DNA of 64,000 nucleotides from Winogradskyella immobilis (GCF_021887715.1 NZ_JAIQXX010000012.1:1-64000); one strand, 5' to 3'; positions 16,760-26,276 are shown, numbered from the stretch's first letter. The notes: generated by a model not told the origin, from the letters alone. Numbers and translations: made by a program.

Positions 16760-17452
16760 CTATTTAGCTTCATAGATTTCTATAAACTCCTTAGCTCTTT
16801 TATTTCTAGAATTTAAGTCATAAGACTTTAGATAATTATTATAAGCATTTAAACTGTCTCCAGTAGCCAAGTAACCATCACCTAAACTATCGTAAACATT
16901 AGGACTATTAGGATGCAAAATAGTATTCATTTTAAATATGGCTACTGCATCTTCATGTTTTTTATCTCTTAGAAATCGGTATCCTATGCGATTAAATTTA
17001 TATTGCTGAATAAATTCACTGGTAGAGTCTTTTTCTTTTATTTTAAGAAAGCCTTCTAATGCTTTTTCATAATTTGCTTCTTTAAGATATGTGCTCGGTG
17101 TTTTATAATCATCTGCTACTTTTAGGTAATCATAAGTAATAGAATCTGTATTTTCTTCTTGTATTACAGACAAATATTTTTCTTTAGATGAAGAATTCTC
17201 CACAAAATGAAGCTTCTTATACATATCTGCCACAAAAAATTCATTATCGCCAGTAGTTACAGATTTCATCTCTCCTTCTCTCCATTTTAAGTAAAGGTCA
17301 TTACCTTTATAGTAAACTTCTATAACATCATCCGCATTGTATAAATATTTACCAGATGTTTCTGCTTTAAACTCTTCTGTAAACTCAACAGAGTTGCAAC
17401 TTAACATGATTAAAGCAAGTAAAAAGCTAGTGAGAAATGATTGGGTTTTCAT
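16760..17452 (-). CDS. TPR-repeat lipoprotein
   Basis: A 230-residue lipoprotein (signal ending LIMLSC, Cys near residue 19). A beta-rich segment (SGKYLYNADDVIEVYYKGNDLYLKW) is followed by TPR repeats at about 120-225, for example HEDAVAIFKMNTILHPNSPNVYDSLGDGYLATGDSLNAYNNYLKS. The ATG at 17452 gives a good signal peptide. It is convergent with the methyltransferase gene with 16 bp between them. It is probably a periplasmic or outer-membrane protein of unknown function. Confidence 0.84.
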   Translation of the reverse strand: MKTQSFLTSFLLALIMLSCNSVEFTEEFKAETSGKYLYNADDVIEVYYKGNDLYLKWREGEMKSVTTGDNEFFVADMYKKLHFVENSSSKEKYLSVIQEENTDSITYDYLKVADDYKTPSTYLKEANYEKALEGFLKIKEKDSTSEFIQQYKFNRIGYRFLRDKKHEDAVAIFKMNTILHPNSPNVYDSLGDGYLATGDSLNAYNNYLKSYDLNSRNKRAKEFIEIYEAK

Positions 17453-17484
17453 GATTGAATTTTTGATTGGTTGTAATATGAGCA

Positions 17485-17523
17485 AAAAAAAGTCTCATTT
17501 AGCAATGAGACGATTTTTTTTAA
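17485..17523 (-). terminator. Intrinsic terminator of the dual immunophilin gene
   Basis: A perfect 8-bp stem, GTCTCATT (17492-17499) and AATGAGAC (17504-17511), has the loop TAGC. On the minus strand it is followed by eight consecutive T residues (plus-strand A run, 17484-17491). It lies about 85 bp past the stop of the immunophilin gene. On the plus strand GA and then a T run also follow, so it could act in both directions. Confidence 0.88.
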
Positions 17524-17595
17524 ATTTTGTTACGTGCCTTATATAAGTATAAGCAATTTATTCACTTTTGCTAAAATACAAAAGTGATGCTCTGC

Positions 17596-18528
17596 TTATT
17601 TTATATCCATCAACTCAACATCAAAAACTAAAGTTGCTCCTCCAGGAATGACTCCTCCTGCACCAGCACTACCATAACCTAAATCACTAGGAATAACTAA
17701 ACGTGCTTTATCACCAACATTAAGTAAACAAATACCTTCATCCCAACCAGCAATTACCTGACCAACACCAACCTGAAAATCAAGTGGTTGATTACGTTTA
17801 TATGAAGAATCAAATACAGTACCATCTGCTAATTGTCCTTTATAGTGTACAGAAACCATATTTCCTTTTTCTGCTTTTTTACCAGAACCTTTTTGAATAA
17901 CTTGGTAACGTAATCCGCTAGCTGTTTCTTCAAAACCAGAAGCTAATTTATCCAACTCTGCCTTAGCAGCTTCACGTTCTGCTTCAATACGTTTTTCTCT
18001 TGCTCCCTCAAAAGTTCTAAAAGCTTCAACTGCATTAAAAGCTTCTGCTTCTGATCCTTGACGAATAATTTCTAGGCTTTCTATAAGATCTCCTTGTGCT
18101 ACTGCATCAACAACATCTTGTCCTTCTACAACTTTACCAAAAACAGTATGCTTACCATCTAACCAATCTGTAGCTATATGTGTAATAAAAAATTGACTCC
18201 CATTAGTTCCTGGACCTGCATTTGCCATTGATAATACTCCTGGGCTATCGTGTTTTAAATCTGGATGAATTTCGTCATCAAATTTATAACCAGGATTACC
18301 TGTTCCTGTACCTTGAGGACAACCTCCTTGAATCATAAAATCTGGAATAACTCTATGAAATTTTAAACCATTGTAATATGGTGTTCCTTGAGGCTTTGCT
18401 GAATTCTCTAAATTACCTTCTGCTAAAGCTACAAAATTACCAACTGTACCTGGAGTTTTCTCTAACTCTAAGTTTACTAAAATTGCACCTTTACTTGTAT
18501 TAAACTTTGCGTATAAACCGTCTTGCAT
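17596..18528 (-). CDS. Dual-family immunophilin: cyclophilin fused to FKBP
   Basis: A 310-residue protein with two different prolyl isomerase domains. Residues 5 to about 150 are a cyclophilin ([33 protein letters not shown]). A charged helical linker follows near 165-200. Residues 205-310 are an FKBP domain ([52 protein letters not shown]). Cyclophilin-FKBP fusions (CFBP) have been described in Flavobacterium. There is no signal peptide, so it is probably a cytoplasmic folding factor. The promoter and terminator are both visible. Confidence 0.95.
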   Translation of the reverse strand: MQDGLYAKFNTSKGAILVNLELEKTPGTVGNFVALAEGNLENSAKPQGTPYYNGLKFHRVIPDFMIQGGCPQGTGTGNPGYKFDDEIHPDLKHDSPGVLSMANAGPGTNGSQFFITHIATDWLDGKHTVFGKVVEGQDVVDAVAQGDLIESLEIIRQGSEAEAFNAVEAFRTFEGAREKRIEAEREAAKAELDKLASGFEETASGLRYQVIQKGSGKKAEKGNMVSVHYKGQLADGTVFDSSYKRNQPLDFQVGVGQVIAGWDEGICLLNVGDKARLVIPSDLGYGSAGAGGVIPGGATLVFDVELMDIK

Positions 18529-18553
18529 TGTTTTATCATTTTATTTAAGGCTG

Positions 18554-18561
18554 CAAAGATA
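18554..18561 (-). promoter_or_regulatory. -7 promoter element of the dual immunophilin
   Basis: Read on the minus strand this is TATCTTTG, a perfect match to the Bacteroidota -7 consensus TAnnTTTG. It lies 26 bp upstream of the immunophilin ATG at 18528. No clear -33 TTG was seen at the expected distance. Confidence 0.6.
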
Positions 18562-18597
18562 GGCAATGATTTATGATTTACGAATTTAGATTGAAGA

Positions 18598-18628
18598 TTT
18601 GAGAATTAGTTTTTTAAAGTTAGTTTTG
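18598..18628 (+). promoter_or_regulatory. Promoter of the gene at 18645
   Basis: TTTG at 18598-18601 is followed by a 19-bp spacer and TAGTTTTG at 18621-18628. This matches both the -33 TTG and the -7 TAnnTTTG of Bacteroidota housekeeping promoters. The -7 box ends 16 bp before the ATG, so the transcript leader would be very short. Confidence 0.65.
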
Positions 18629-18644
18629 CCTAAATTTAAAACGC

Positions 18645-19088
18645 ATGGGATTCTCATTAACTAACATTTTTGGCAAAAAGGACACTAAAACCAAAACAGA
18701 AGATAATATTACTGCTATTTTAAATGATATTGAAAGTGAACCTTTTGGAATCTCTGAACATAATGTACTCTTTGCAGGACTTAATGAATTAGGCGGTTAC
18801 TCCTTTTTTCAGACTGTAATTGTAGGTCAATTTCATATAAAAACAGTAAAAGGTATATCTATAACACTCAAAAGTGAATCTACTGTAATGACATTAAAGT
18901 CTGATACTGATGAGTTAGAATCTGACGCTACTTCAATAAAAGGAAGGCATATTACTAAAGTTGATTTTGAAATTGAAAATTCTGATTTAGAACAATTACA
19001 AAACGAAAAAACAACTCAAATTATAATCTCCGACAAATCTCAGAATATTGTGTTTACTAGGTATGTTGCTTTGGATGAGGAAGAGTGA
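18645..19088 (+). CDS. Hypothetical cytosolic protein
   Basis: A 147-residue protein without signal peptide or membrane segment. After a short basic stretch (GFSLTNIFGKKDTKTK) it looks beta-rich and acidic (LGGYSFFQTVIVGQFHIKTVKGISITLKS...) and ends in EEE. I do not recognise a family. The well-formed promoter immediately upstream supports a real, separately transcribed gene between the immunophilin and recQ. Confidence 0.75.
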   Translation: MGFSLTNIFGKKDTKTKTEDNITAILNDIESEPFGISEHNVLFAGLNELGGYSFFQTVIVGQFHIKTVKGISITLKSESTVMTLKSDTDELESDATSIKGRHITKVDFEIENSDLEQLQNEKTTQIIISDKSQNIVFTRYVALDEEE

Positions 19089-19169
19089 AATAAAACTATT
19101 TTCTTATAAATATTGATAGACATTCTTATTAAAATAATTAATCATGACTTTATAATTGTTATTCGCATA

Positions 19170-21371
19170 TCAATTCGCCACCTCGCTCATAAATTTAATA
19201 CGGTAAAGACGTAGTTCTTCCTCTTCATAATCTCCATCAAATTCTTCAATAGCATCTTCTATTTTATCGGTTTCAGATTCCATAAAGTAATCGTGGATTT
19301 CTTCTTGTTGATCTTCGTCTAAAATTTCATCAATCCAATAATTGATATTGAGTTTAGTTCCTGAAAATACAATGACCTCCATCTCCTTAATAAAAGCTTG
19401 CATATCCATACCTTTTGAAGACGAAATATCTGTAAGTGGTAACTTTCTATCTACGTTTTGTATAATGTATAGTTTTAATGCAGAATTACTCCCAGTAGAT
19501 TTCACTATCATATCTTCTGGGCGAATAATATCATTGTCTTCTACATAATCTTGAATTAATCCTATAAAGTCTTTTCCATATTTTTTGGCTTTGCTTTCTC
19601 CTACACCATGTACATTAGAGAGTTCTTGTATGGTTATAGGGTATTTTAACGCCATATCTTCTAAAGATGGGTCTTGAAAAATAACAAATGGCGGAACACC
19701 TAGGTGTTTAGCATTAGATTTTCGTAAATCTTTTAGCATGCCCATTAATTTTTCGTCAGCCGAAGCACCACCAGATTTTGAATTGGTAATAATACCATCG
19801 TCAGTACCTTCATCAAAGACATGGTCTTCAGTCATCATAAAAGATTCTGGAGTATCAATAAATGCTCTACCTGCTTCAGACAATCTTAAAACTCCGTAAG
19901 TTTCTATATCTTTTCGTAATAATTTAGCCACTAAAACTTGACGAATTAAGGCCATCCAATATCTTGACTCTTTAGCTTTACCTACTCCAAAAAAAGGTTG
20001 TAAATCGGTTTTATGTGAGGATATTAATGCGTTAGATTTCCCTATTAAAACTTGTACTAAGTCTTTAGATTTATACTTTTCATTAGTCTTAGCAACAGTA
20101 TCTAATATAATATGCACATCATCTTTGGCTTCTTTCTTTGGTTTTGGATAGCGTATGTTATCATCCATATCTCCTCCTTCACCCGTTTCATTATCAAACG
20201 CTTCACCAAAATAATGCAATATAAATTTTCGTCGAGACACCGAAGTTTCAGAGAAAGCAACCACTTCTTGTAAAAGCGCATGCCCAATCTCTTGTTCAGC
20301 CACAGGTTTGCCAGACATAAATTTTTCTAGTTTCTCTATATCTTTATAAGCATAATAAGCCAAACAATGACCTTCACCTCCATCTCTACCAGCTCTACCT
20401 GTTTCTTGGTAATAACTTTCTATACTCTTTGGAATATCGTGATGAATTACAAAACGTACATCGGGTTTATCGATTCCCATACCAAACGCAATCGTTGCAA
20501 CAACGACATCAGTATCTTCCATTAAAAACATGTCTTGGTGTTTCACTCTCGTTTTTGCATCTAAACCTGCATGATAAGGCACAGCTTTAACACCATTAAC
20601 CTGTAAAACTTGTGCTAATTCTTCAACCCGTTTGCGACTTAAGCAATAGATAATACCAGATTTACCTTCGTTCTGCTTTACAAAACGAATAATATCTGCA
20701 TCTACATTTTTAGTTTTTGGACGTACTTCGTAATATAAATTAGGTCGATTAAAAGACGCTTTAAACGTTACCGCATTAGGCATACCCAAACTCTTTAATA
20801 TATCTTCTTGTACTTTAGGTGTTGCTGTTGCGGTTAAACCTACAATTGGAATATTATCTCCAATCCGCTTTATAATATGTTTTAAGTTTCTGTATTCTGG
20901 TCTAAAATCGTGTCCCCATTCGCTAATACAATGTGCTTCATCAACCGCTAAAAAAGATATAGTTACCGTACGTAAAAACTCTACATATTCTTCTTTAGTT
21001 AAAGACTCTGGTGCAACGTATAACAATTTAGTTATACCATTAGTAATGTCTTCTTTTACCTGCTTAACTTCAGTTTTATTTAATGAAGAGTTGAGTACGT
21101 GTGCAACGCCTTCATGCTCAGAAACTCCTCTAATGGCGTCGACCTGATTTTTCATTAAAGCTATCAAAGGAGACACCACAATAGCTGTACCTTCTTTAAT
21201 TAAAGCTGGTAATTGGTAGCATAAAGATTTTCCGCCACCTGTTGGCATAATAACAAAGGTGTTATTACCAGCAACTACATTTTTAATAACGTCTTCTTGA
21301 AGTCCTTTAAATTTTGAAAAACCGAAGTATTTTTTTAATTCAGAATGCAAGTCAATTTCTATAGTACTCAT
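19170..21371 (-). CDS. recQ: ATP-dependent DNA helicase RecQ, zinc-less variant
   Basis: A 733-residue 3'-5' DNA helicase acting in recombination and repair. Motif 0/I is FKGLQEDVI and MPTGGGKSLCYQLPA. Motif II is DEAHCISEWGHDFRPEYR and motif VI is YQETGRAGRDG. A RecQ C-terminal winged-helix region follows, then an HRDC domain near 550-620 and an acidic tail. The Cys residues that form the RecQ zinc-binding module are absent: SVSRRKFILHYFGE and TGEGGDMDDN stand where Cys-rich sequence is expected. A divergent promoter region of 224 bp separates it from kdsD. Confidence 0.96.
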   Translation of the reverse strand: MSTIEIDLHSELKKYFGFSKFKGLQEDVIKNVVAGNNTFVIMPTGGGKSLCYQLPALIKEGTAIVVSPLIALMKNQVDAIRGVSEHEGVAHVLNSSLNKTEVKQVKEDITNGITKLLYVAPESLTKEEYVEFLRTVTISFLAVDEAHCISEWGHDFRPEYRNLKHIIKRIGDNIPIVGLTATATPKVQEDILKSLGMPNAVTFKASFNRPNLYYEVRPKTKNVDADIIRFVKQNEGKSGIIYCLSRKRVEELAQVLQVNGVKAVPYHAGLDAKTRVKHQDMFLMEDTDVVVATIAFGMGIDKPDVRFVIHHDIPKSIESYYQETGRAGRDGGEGHCLAYYAYKDIEKLEKFMSGKPVAEQEIGHALLQEVVAFSETSVSRRKFILHYFGEAFDNETGEGGDMDDNIRYPKPKKEAKDDVHIILDTVAKTNEKYKSKDLVQVLIGKSNALISSHKTDLQPFFGVGKAKESRYWMALIRQVLVAKLLRKDIETYGVLRLSEAGRAFIDTPESFMMTEDHVFDEGTDDGIITNSKSGGASADEKLMGMLKDLRKSNAKHLGVPPFVIFQDPSLEDMALKYPITIQELSNVHGVGESKAKKYGKDFIGLIQDYVEDNDIIRPEDMIVKSTGSNSALKLYIIQNVDRKLPLTDISSSKGMDMQAFIKEMEVIVFSGTKLNINYWIDEILDEDQQEEIHDYFMESETDKIEDAIEEFDGDYEEEELRLYRIKFMSEVAN

Positions 21372-21529
21372 TAATCCCTATTCCTATTTTATATTTACAT
21401 TTCTTCTGTAAGAAATTAAATTTTATTTTAAAAAAGCACAAAATTTAATTTTACATCAGTAACCATTTTATTAGCTCAAATATTTTTTTTCATTAGGCTT
21501 CATAAAATTTTCTAATGAAAAAAATCATG

Positions 21530-21537
21530 TACTTTTG
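21530..21537 (+). promoter_or_regulatory. -7 promoter element of the kdsD operon
   Basis: TACTTTTG is a perfect match to TAnnTTTG, 58 bp upstream of the TTG start of kdsD. A clear -33 TTG was not seen, only a T-rich stretch about 20 bp upstream. Confidence 0.6.
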
Positions 21538-21595
21538 CAATAAGTTTAAAGATAACAATTTCTTTAAACTAGAAAAAAACAAAAATCAATAAATT

Positions 21596-22561
21596 TTGAA
21601 CACAACGCAATCCATTCTTCAGATCGCTAAAAGCACAATAACTCTTGAAAGTGAAGCTATTACAAATTTAGTAAATCTGCTTACTGAAGATTTTGCAAAA
21701 ACCACCGAGATAATATACAAATCTAAAGGTCGTGTTATTATAACTGGGATAGGTAAAAGTGCCATTATTGCCAATAAAATTGTGGCTACTTTAAACTCTA
21801 CAGGAACACCTGCTGTATTTATGCATGCCGCTGATGCTATTCATGGAGATTTGGGGCTAATTTTGGAAGATGATGTTGTTATTTGTATTTCTAAAAGTGG
21901 AAATACGCCCGAGATAAAAGTACTTGTTCCTTTAATTAAGAATGCTAAAAATACCATGATTGCTATTACCGGAAATACAGATTCTTTTTTAGGGCAACAA
22001 GCGGATTATGTTCTTAACACTTTTGTTGAACAAGAAGCTTGTCCTAATAATTTGGCACCTACAACAAGTACTACAGCTCAATTAGTTATGGGAGATGCAC
22101 TTGCTGTTTGTTTATTAAAATTACGTGGTTTTTCTAGTAATGATTTCGCAAAATATCATCCTGGAGGTGCTTTAGGAAAACGTTTATACCTTAGAGTTAA
22201 CGATTTATCGTCTATAAATCTAAAACCCGAAGTCTCTTTAAGTGCAGGTTTAAAAGAAGTGATTGTAGAAATTTCTGAGAAAATGCTTGGAGTTACAGCT
22301 GTTACTGAAAACAATAAAATTGTAGGCATTATTACTGACGGAGATTTAAGACGTATGCTAAGCAAAAGTGATGATATTTCTGCTTTAACTGCTAAAGATA
22401 TAATGAGTAGCAATCCTAGAAGAATTAATGAAGATGCTATGGCTGTTGATGCTAAAGCAATTATGGAAGCTCATGGAATCTCTCAATTACTAGTTGAAAA
22501 AGACGGTAATTATGCTGGTGTGGTTCATCTTCACGATTTAATAAAAGAAGGAATCATCTAA
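21596..22561 (+). CDS. kdsD: D-arabinose-5-phosphate isomerase (KpsF/GutQ/KdsD)
   Basis: A 321-residue enzyme that interconverts ribulose-5-phosphate and arabinose-5-phosphate, the first step toward Kdo for lipopolysaccharide. The SIS domain is at about 30-175 (GRVIITGIGKSAIIANKI, SKSGNTPE, ACPNNLAPTTSTTAQL). Two CBS domains follow at about 205-320. It starts with TTG at 21596; the MNTTQSIL beginning suits the family. Its stop overlaps the tatC start by one base. Confidence 0.94.
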   Translation: MNTTQSILQIAKSTITLESEAITNLVNLLTEDFAKTTEIIYKSKGRVIITGIGKSAIIANKIVATLNSTGTPAVFMHAADAIHGDLGLILEDDVVICISKSGNTPEIKVLVPLIKNAKNTMIAITGNTDSFLGQQADYVLNTFVEQEACPNNLAPTTSTTAQLVMGDALAVCLLKLRGFSSNDFAKYHPGGALGKRLYLRVNDLSSINLKPEVSLSAGLKEVIVEISEKMLGVTAVTENNKIVGIITDGDLRRMLSKSDDISALTAKDIMSSNPRRINEDAMAVDAKAIMEAHGISQLLVEKDGNYAGVVHLHDLIKEGII

Positions 22562-23382
22562 TGGCAAAAAAGAATATCAATGAGATGTCTTTTCTCGATC
22601 ATCTCGAAGATCTAAGATGGCATCTTATTAGAGCAACACTCGCCATTGTCATTGCTGGTATTGTTGCTTTTATGTTTAAGACGTTTCTTTTTGAAGTTGT
22701 CATTTTTGGGCCATCTAATATGGATTTTGCTACGTATAGATGGCTATGTAGTATGGCTAATCTGGTTGGTGTAGAAACTTCTTTTTGTGCTGAAGAGTTA
22801 CCATTTACTATTCAAAATAGAACAGTAGCTGGGCAGTTTTCTGCACATATTTGGACCTCAATTTATGCTGGCCTTGTTATTGCCTTTCCTTATGTTATTT
22901 ATCAATTATGGAAATTTATTAGTCCAGGGTTAAAAACTAATGAACGTAAAAACTCAAAAGGATTTATTATTATTTCTTCGCTGTTATTTTTTATTGGGGT
23001 ACTTTTTGGATATTATGTTATTGTACCCTTATCACTTAATTTTTTAGCTAATTATAGTGTAAGTGATAAAGTCATTAATGAGTTTGATCTCAGTTCTTAC
23101 ATAGCTATTGTACGCTCATCTGTATTGGCTTCTGGTTTAGTATTTGAACTGCCTATTATTATTTACTTTTTAACCAAAGTTGGTTTAGTTACTCCTATTA
23201 CGCTTCGTAAGTATCGTAAGTTTGCATTGGTTATTGTTTTAATACTCGCGGCGATAATCACTCCACCAGATATTACAAGTCAAGTGATTGTAGCTATTCC
23301 TATTTTAATATTATATCAAGTAAGTATATATATTTCTGCAATTGTGGTAAGGAATCAAAAACGGAAACAACAAACAGCATAA
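22561..23382 (+). CDS. tatC: Sec-independent protein translocase TatC
   Basis: A 273-residue inner-membrane component of the twin-arginine translocase with six predicted helices. The N-terminal signature FLDHLEDLRWHLIRA corresponds to the twin-arginine recognition site. An enlarged first periplasmic loop with several Cys residues (near 50-80) is a known type of variation in Bacteroidota. Translation is coupled to kdsD (TAATG overlap). No tatA is seen next to it. Confidence 0.95.
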   Translation: MAKKNINEMSFLDHLEDLRWHLIRATLAIVIAGIVAFMFKTFLFEVVIFGPSNMDFATYRWLCSMANLVGVETSFCAEELPFTIQNRTVAGQFSAHIWTSIYAGLVIAFPYVIYQLWKFISPGLKTNERKNSKGFIIISSLLFFIGVLFGYYVIVPLSLNFLANYSVSDKVINEFDLSSYIAIVRSSVLASGLVFELPIIIYFLTKVGLVTPITLRKYRKFALVIVLILAAIITPPDITSQVIVAIPILILYQVSIYISAIVVRNQKRKQQTA

Positions 23383-23394
23383 AAATTAAAAGAC

Positions 23395-23742
23395 ATGTCT
23401 GATATTGTAAAAGAATTTAATGCATATCGTACTAAAATGAATGATAAAATTTTAGCCGATAATAATAAAATTATAAAACGCATTTTCAATTTAGATACTA
23501 ATGCTTACCAAGCTGGCGCATTAGATGTAAAAACTAAAGAATTGTTAGGTTTAGTAGCTTCTGCTGTATTACGTTGTGATGATTGTATACAGTACCATTT
23601 AGAAACTGCTTATAACGAAGGTTTATCTAAAGAAGAAGTAAGTGAAGCTTTAGGTATTGCTACTTTAGTTGGTGGCACTATTGTAATACCACATTTAAGA
23701 CGTGCTTATGAGTTTTGGGAGGCTTTAGAAAATCAAAGTTAA
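23395..23742 (+). CDS. Carboxymuconolactone decarboxylase-family (AhpD-like) protein
   Basis: A 115-residue protein of the CMD/AhpD family with the redox motif CDDC followed by IQYHLE (about 62-71), which matches the AhpD-type CxxC...H active site. It probably acts as a small peroxidase-coupled thiol protein. It is 12 bp downstream of tatC. Its stop codon begins a structured region leading to lptB. Confidence 0.9.
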   Translation: MSDIVKEFNAYRTKMNDKILADNNKIIKRIFNLDTNAYQAGALDVKTKELLGLVASAVLRCDDCIQYHLETAYNEGLSKEEVSEALGIATLVGGTIVIPHLRRAYEFWEALENQS

Positions 23743-23802
23743 ACGTTAAGTCTTTTTAAACCTATAGACTGTTCTGTACTATTTTAGTACTTTTAACGTT
23801 TA
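23740..23802 (+). promoter_or_regulatory. Potential three-way-junction RNA between the CMD gene and lptB
   Basis: Outer arms TAAACGTTAA (23740-23749) and TTAACGTTTA (23793-23802) are perfect 10-bp reverse complements. Inside are GTCT/AGAC (23750-23753, 23766-23769) and GTACTA/TAGTAC (23776-23781, 23785-23790). The structure starts at the CMD stop codon and ends 18 nt before the lptB ATG. It could be a terminator-like barrier, an RNA-processing site or a leader element. No T run long enough for a standard terminator follows. Confidence 0.5.
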
Positions 23803-23820
23803 GTTACAGAAATATAACGC

Positions 23821-24561
23821 ATGAAGTTACACGCCGAAAATTTAATGAAGTCCTATAGCGGACGAAAAGTTGTAAAAGATGTTTCTCTTGAGGTTAACCA
23901 AGGAGAAATTGTAGGTTTACTTGGCCCTAATGGAGCCGGAAAAACCACTTCTTTTTATATGATTGTTGGTATCATTAAACCAAATGGTGGAAATATTTTT
24001 TTAGACAATACCAATATCACTAAATTTCCTATGTACAAACGTGCACAAAATGGTATTGGATATTTGGCACAAGAAGCTTCTGTATTTAGAAAGTTGAGTA
24101 TTGAAGATAATATTTTAAGCGTTTTACAACTTACCAAATTATCTAAAAAAGAACAGCTCTATAAAATGGAGTCTCTTATTGAAGAATTTGGATTAGGGCA
24201 TATAAGAACTAACCGCGGTGACTTACTTTCTGGTGGTGAGCGTCGTAGAACCGAAATTGCACGTGCTTTAGCTACTGACCCTAATTTTATTTTATTAGAT
24301 GAGCCTTTTGCTGGTGTTGACCCTGTCGCAGTAGAAGATATACAACGTATTATCGCAAAATTGACTAAAAAAAATATTGGTATTTTAATTACCGATCATA
24401 ACGTACAAGAAACTTTAGCCATTACAGACAGAACCTATTTAATGTTTGAAGGTAGTATTCTTAAAGCTGGTGAACCCGAAGAATTAGCTAATGACGAAAT
24501 GGTACGTAAAGTATACCTTGGACAAAATTTTGAATTGCGTAAAAAGAAGTTAGAATTTTAA
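23821..24561 (+). CDS. lptB: LPS export ABC transporter ATPase LptB
   Basis: A 246-residue ATPase that powers lipopolysaccharide extraction from the inner membrane with LptFG. Walker A is [10 protein letters not shown] (about 34-43), the signature is [15 protein letters not shown] and Walker B is [13 protein letters not shown], followed by the H loop ITDHNV. The length and the [12 protein letters not shown] region fit LptB. It is in the same direction as kdsD, which also serves LPS assembly. It is convergent with the TerC-family gene, 19 bp apart. Confidence 0.95.
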   Translation: MKLHAENLMKSYSGRKVVKDVSLEVNQGEIVGLLGPNGAGKTTSFYMIVGIIKPNGGNIFLDNTNITKFPMYKRAQNGIGYLAQEASVFRKLSIEDNILSVLQLTKLSKKEQLYKMESLIEEFGLGHIRTNRGDLLSGGERRRTEIARALATDPNFILLDEPFAGVDPVAVEDIQRIIAKLTKKNIGILITDHNVQETLAITDRTYLMFEGSILKAGEPEELANDEMVRKVYLGQNFELRKKKLEF

Positions 24562-24580
24562 ACGCTAAAATATTATTTAA

Positions 24581-25393
24581 TTATTTCTTCTTTTCTATCG
24601 TATTATTTTCCGCTATCAATTTCTTTTGATATCGACCTTGAACAACATCTACAATAATTAAAACGACAATCACAAAATAGAAAGTTGTTTTACTCATAGG
24701 TACAATTTCATTACCAAAGATTTTTAAATGTGCTAAATGACCACCTTCAGTAACTAACATAATACCAACTATAAATAATATAAACAATCCTAAAACTTCG
24801 TACATTCTATTTTTAGCTAAAAAAGCTGATATTTTATCTGCCATAATAAGCATTAACAATCCACTCGCTACTATAGCTATTGCCATAACTATAAAAGCTG
24901 TTGTAGAATTTTCGATTTCGTTAGTAAGTCCAATAGCTGCTAAGATAGAATCAAAAGAAAATACCAAATTCATAATAACGATACTTGTAATTACAGCGTT
25001 AGATGATTTGGTGTGTTTACTGCCTCCTTCGACATCATGGTTTAAATCTTTAGTAGAAATCATATGCCAAATTTCTTTAATGGCCGTGTAAATAATAAAT
25101 CCTCCACCTGCTAATACAATTAGACTATGACCGTTAAAAGCAAACTCTAAAACCTCATCAATATGACCTGTTAAAAATGAAAAAGGATCTTGAAAAAAAT
25201 CGATTATAGATACTAATACAAATAACAATACAATTCTAAGAATAATAGCAATTAATATCCCAACCTTACGAACACGCTTTTGATCGGATTGTGGAGCTTT
25301 TTTAGACTCTAAAGAGATATATAGTAAATTATCAAATCCTAAAACAGCTTGTAATAAGACAAGCATTAGTAGTGTAAAAATAATTTGACCCAT
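24581..25393 (-). CDS. TerC-family integral membrane protein
   Basis: A 270-residue protein with about seven membrane helices. The two conserved acidic blocks of the TerC family are present: QAVLGFDNLLYI (about 15-26) and VFSFDSILAAIG (about 144-155). Members of this family export Mn2+ or other cations, or take part in metal homeostasis during secretion. The C-terminus is basic (NTIEKKK). It lies 3 bp downstream of pssA in the same direction. Confidence 0.9.
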   Translation of the reverse strand: MGQIIFTLLMLVLLQAVLGFDNLLYISLESKKAPQSDQKRVRKVGILIAIILRIVLLFVLVSIIDFFQDPFSFLTGHIDEVLEFAFNGHSLIVLAGGGFIIYTAIKEIWHMISTKDLNHDVEGGSKHTKSSNAVITSIVIMNLVFSFDSILAAIGLTNEIENSTTAFIVMAIAIVASGLLMLIMADKISAFLAKNRMYEVLGLFILFIVGIMLVTEGGHLAHLKIFGNEIVPMSKTTFYFVIVVLIIVDVVQGRYQKKLIAENNTIEKKK

Positions 25394-25396
25394 AGT

Positions 25397-26155
25397 TTAG
25401 TTGATTTGTTTTTGATTAAATAATGATATTAAAACATATAATATAATAATAGCAGGAATTGCTATAAACTTTAATGTAATAAGTAAGACTACACTTAATA
25501 TTAAAAACAGATAACGCATAGCATTAGATTTAAAACTCCAATCCTTAAATTTTAATGCAAACAACTTAATGTTAGAGTTTAATAAATAGCAACTTACTAG
25601 TGTAACACCTATTAAAAACCATGTGTTAGTAAATAAAGCGGCAACTGTTACAGAATATTGATAATACAAAATTAGTGGCATTGATAGTATTAAAAGTGTA
25701 TTTGCTGGAGTTGGTAAGCCTTTAAAATACATTTGTTGATCTTCATCAATATTAAATTTAGCTAAACGATATGCAGAAGCTAACGTAATTAATAAACCTA
25801 TAGAAGCAATTAAACTTATTTGGCCACCACCTAAGTTAATAATTTTATTCCAACCTTCTTCTACCACAAAAACACCATTGGCATTTGTTGCTGAGGCAAT
25901 AAGCTTATACATTATTATTCCAGGCACCAACCCGCTAGTTACCATATCTGCTAAAGAATCTAATTGAAGCCCTAAAGCGCTTTGAACATTAAGTTTACGA
26001 GCTAAAAATCCATCAAAAAAATCGAAACATATTCCTATACAAACAAATAATGCTGTGGCAATAAAATGATCATTAACAGCAAAAATAACTGCTATACAAC
26101 CTGATAGTAAATTTAAAAGCGTTACAAAGTTTGGAACGTGTTGTTTTATACTCAT
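25397..26155 (-). CDS. pssA: CDP-diacylglycerol-serine O-phosphatidyltransferase
   Basis: A 252-residue inner-membrane enzyme making phosphatidylserine, the precursor of phosphatidylethanolamine. The CDP-alcohol phosphatidyltransferase motif DG-x2-AR-x8-G-x3-D-x3-D is clear (DGFLARKLNVQSALGLQLDS, about 48-67). It starts HVPNFVTLLNLLSG and has about seven hydrophobic helices, as in class II (Bacillus-type) PssA. Confidence 0.93.
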   Translation of the reverse strand: MSIKQHVPNFVTLLNLLSGCIAVIFAVNDHFIATALFVCIGICFDFFDGFLARKLNVQSALGLQLDSLADMVTSGLVPGIIMYKLIASATNANGVFVVEEGWNKIINLGGGQISLIASIGLLITLASAYRLAKFNIDEDQQMYFKGLPTPANTLLILSMPLILYYQYSVTVAALFTNTWFLIGVTLVSCYLLNSNIKLFALKFKDWSFKSNAMRYLFLILSVVLLITLKFIAIPAIIILYVLISLFNQKQIN

Positions 26156-26276
26156 AAATTAGATTTATGTAAAAATATAAAAGTATTTAGTATTATGGCT
26201 TCTATAAGGCAATAAGTCTATATTTTTACTGTTTAATAGATAAAAATATTGTGCATCTTTGTAAAAAAATTAGCTA

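Noticed and set aside
26254-26261. CATCTTTG as -7 box of the PorV-like gene
   Set aside because: One mismatch to TAnnTTTG and no clear -33 TTG at the right distance; possible but not strong enough to list.
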